Assembly (NCBI GenBank): GCA_002786855.1
Contig: PCUU01000037.1
Coordinates: forward strand, 1 to 33,269
DNA from: Cytophagales bacterium CG12_big_fil_rev_8_21_14_0_65_40_12
Lineage (GTDB): Bacteria; Bacteroidota; Bacteroidia; Cytophagales; Cyclobacteriaceae
Direction: 5' to 3'
DNA: 33,269 nt
Both the position numbers and the translations under genes were made by a program. The notes beneath the pieces were generated by a model, which saw only the letters and a list, made by a program, of their open reading frames with translations, made no database searches and was not told the DNA's origin. Positions 33,255 to 33,269 of this stretch are shown here, in pieces (position 1 is the stretch's first letter; every line of letters starts with the position of its first letter).

Positions 33255-33269
33255 ATGAAGTTACTAAAA
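33255..33269 (+). CDS. Possible gene start, cut by the window end
   Basis: ATG AAG TTA CTA AAA reads MKLLK, a typical beginning of a signal peptide or membrane protein, after an AT-rich promoter-like region. Only five codons are visible, so this is a guess. Confidence 0.25.

Overview
The window looks like a chromosomal segment of a member of the Bacteroidota, most likely order Cytophagales (a Roseivirga/Fulvivirga-like marine organism is my guess, not proven). The signs are an AT-rich genome, several TAnnTTTG-type -7 promoter elements (pckA, sufB, the tRNA-like genes, fadD, tRNA-Arg), weak ribosome-binding sites, tRNAs without encoded CCA, a SUF operon with the gene order typical of the phylum, and Bacteroidota-typical families (DUF1573, DUF2461, DUF547, four-helix-bundle S23-like proteins, GH130 next to a GT4 protein).

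Layout. 1-5.3 kb: pckA (minus), a POT peptide transporter, then a TRIC-like channel gene with ridA (plus). 4.9-11.9 kb, minus strand: a SUF iron-sulfur assembly operon, sufB - four-helix-bundle gene - sufC - sufD - sufS - sufE - four-helix-bundle gene - DUF59/SufT-like gene - bacilliredoxin, closed by a strong bidirectional terminator. 12.0-12.5 kb: an Lrp/AsnC regulator. 12.6-12.95 kb: two tandem, nearly identical 110-nt RNAs that fold as complete tRNAs with a very long variable arm and an odd UUC anticodon loop. 13.1-15.1 kb: a FadD-type acyl-CoA ligase and a small membrane protein. 15.3-23.9 kb: a glycogen/alpha-glucan block: a free-standing CBM48 protein (plus), and glgE - maltokinase - glgB - GH57/DUF3536 (minus). 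24.3 kb: tRNA-Arg(UCU) with a damaged 5'-half copy beside it. 24.5-27.9 kb, plus: aldo/keto reductase, a frameshifted DUF547 gene, two DUF2461 paralogues, and a secreted DUF1573 protein. 28.0-31.3 kb, minus: a GT4 glycosyltransferase fused to a helical domain, plus a GH130 mannoside phosphorylase/hydrolase. 31.3-31.9 kb is a long non-coding gap. 31.95-33 kb: an AraC-type regulator and a cupin. A new gene may begin at the right edge.

How it fits together. The 10-mer AAACGATTGC, inside a LacI/GalR-type palindrome, occurs before pckA, before the CBM48 gene and twice before glgE. This suggests one sugar-responsive LacI-family regulator, not encoded here, controlling gluconeogenesis and alpha-glucan storage together. 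GlgE, maltokinase and GlgB are three enzymes of the maltose-1-phosphate route to glycogen; trehalose synthase (TreS) is absent from the cluster.

The least explained elements are the tandem class II tRNA-like RNAs. Other points for a second look are the shared operator, the GT4-GH130 pair (possibly a mannan-type reserve), the two four-helix-bundle genes inside the SUF operon, the tRNA-Arg fragment with a palindrome in its D-loop, and paired palindromes before the AraC gene.
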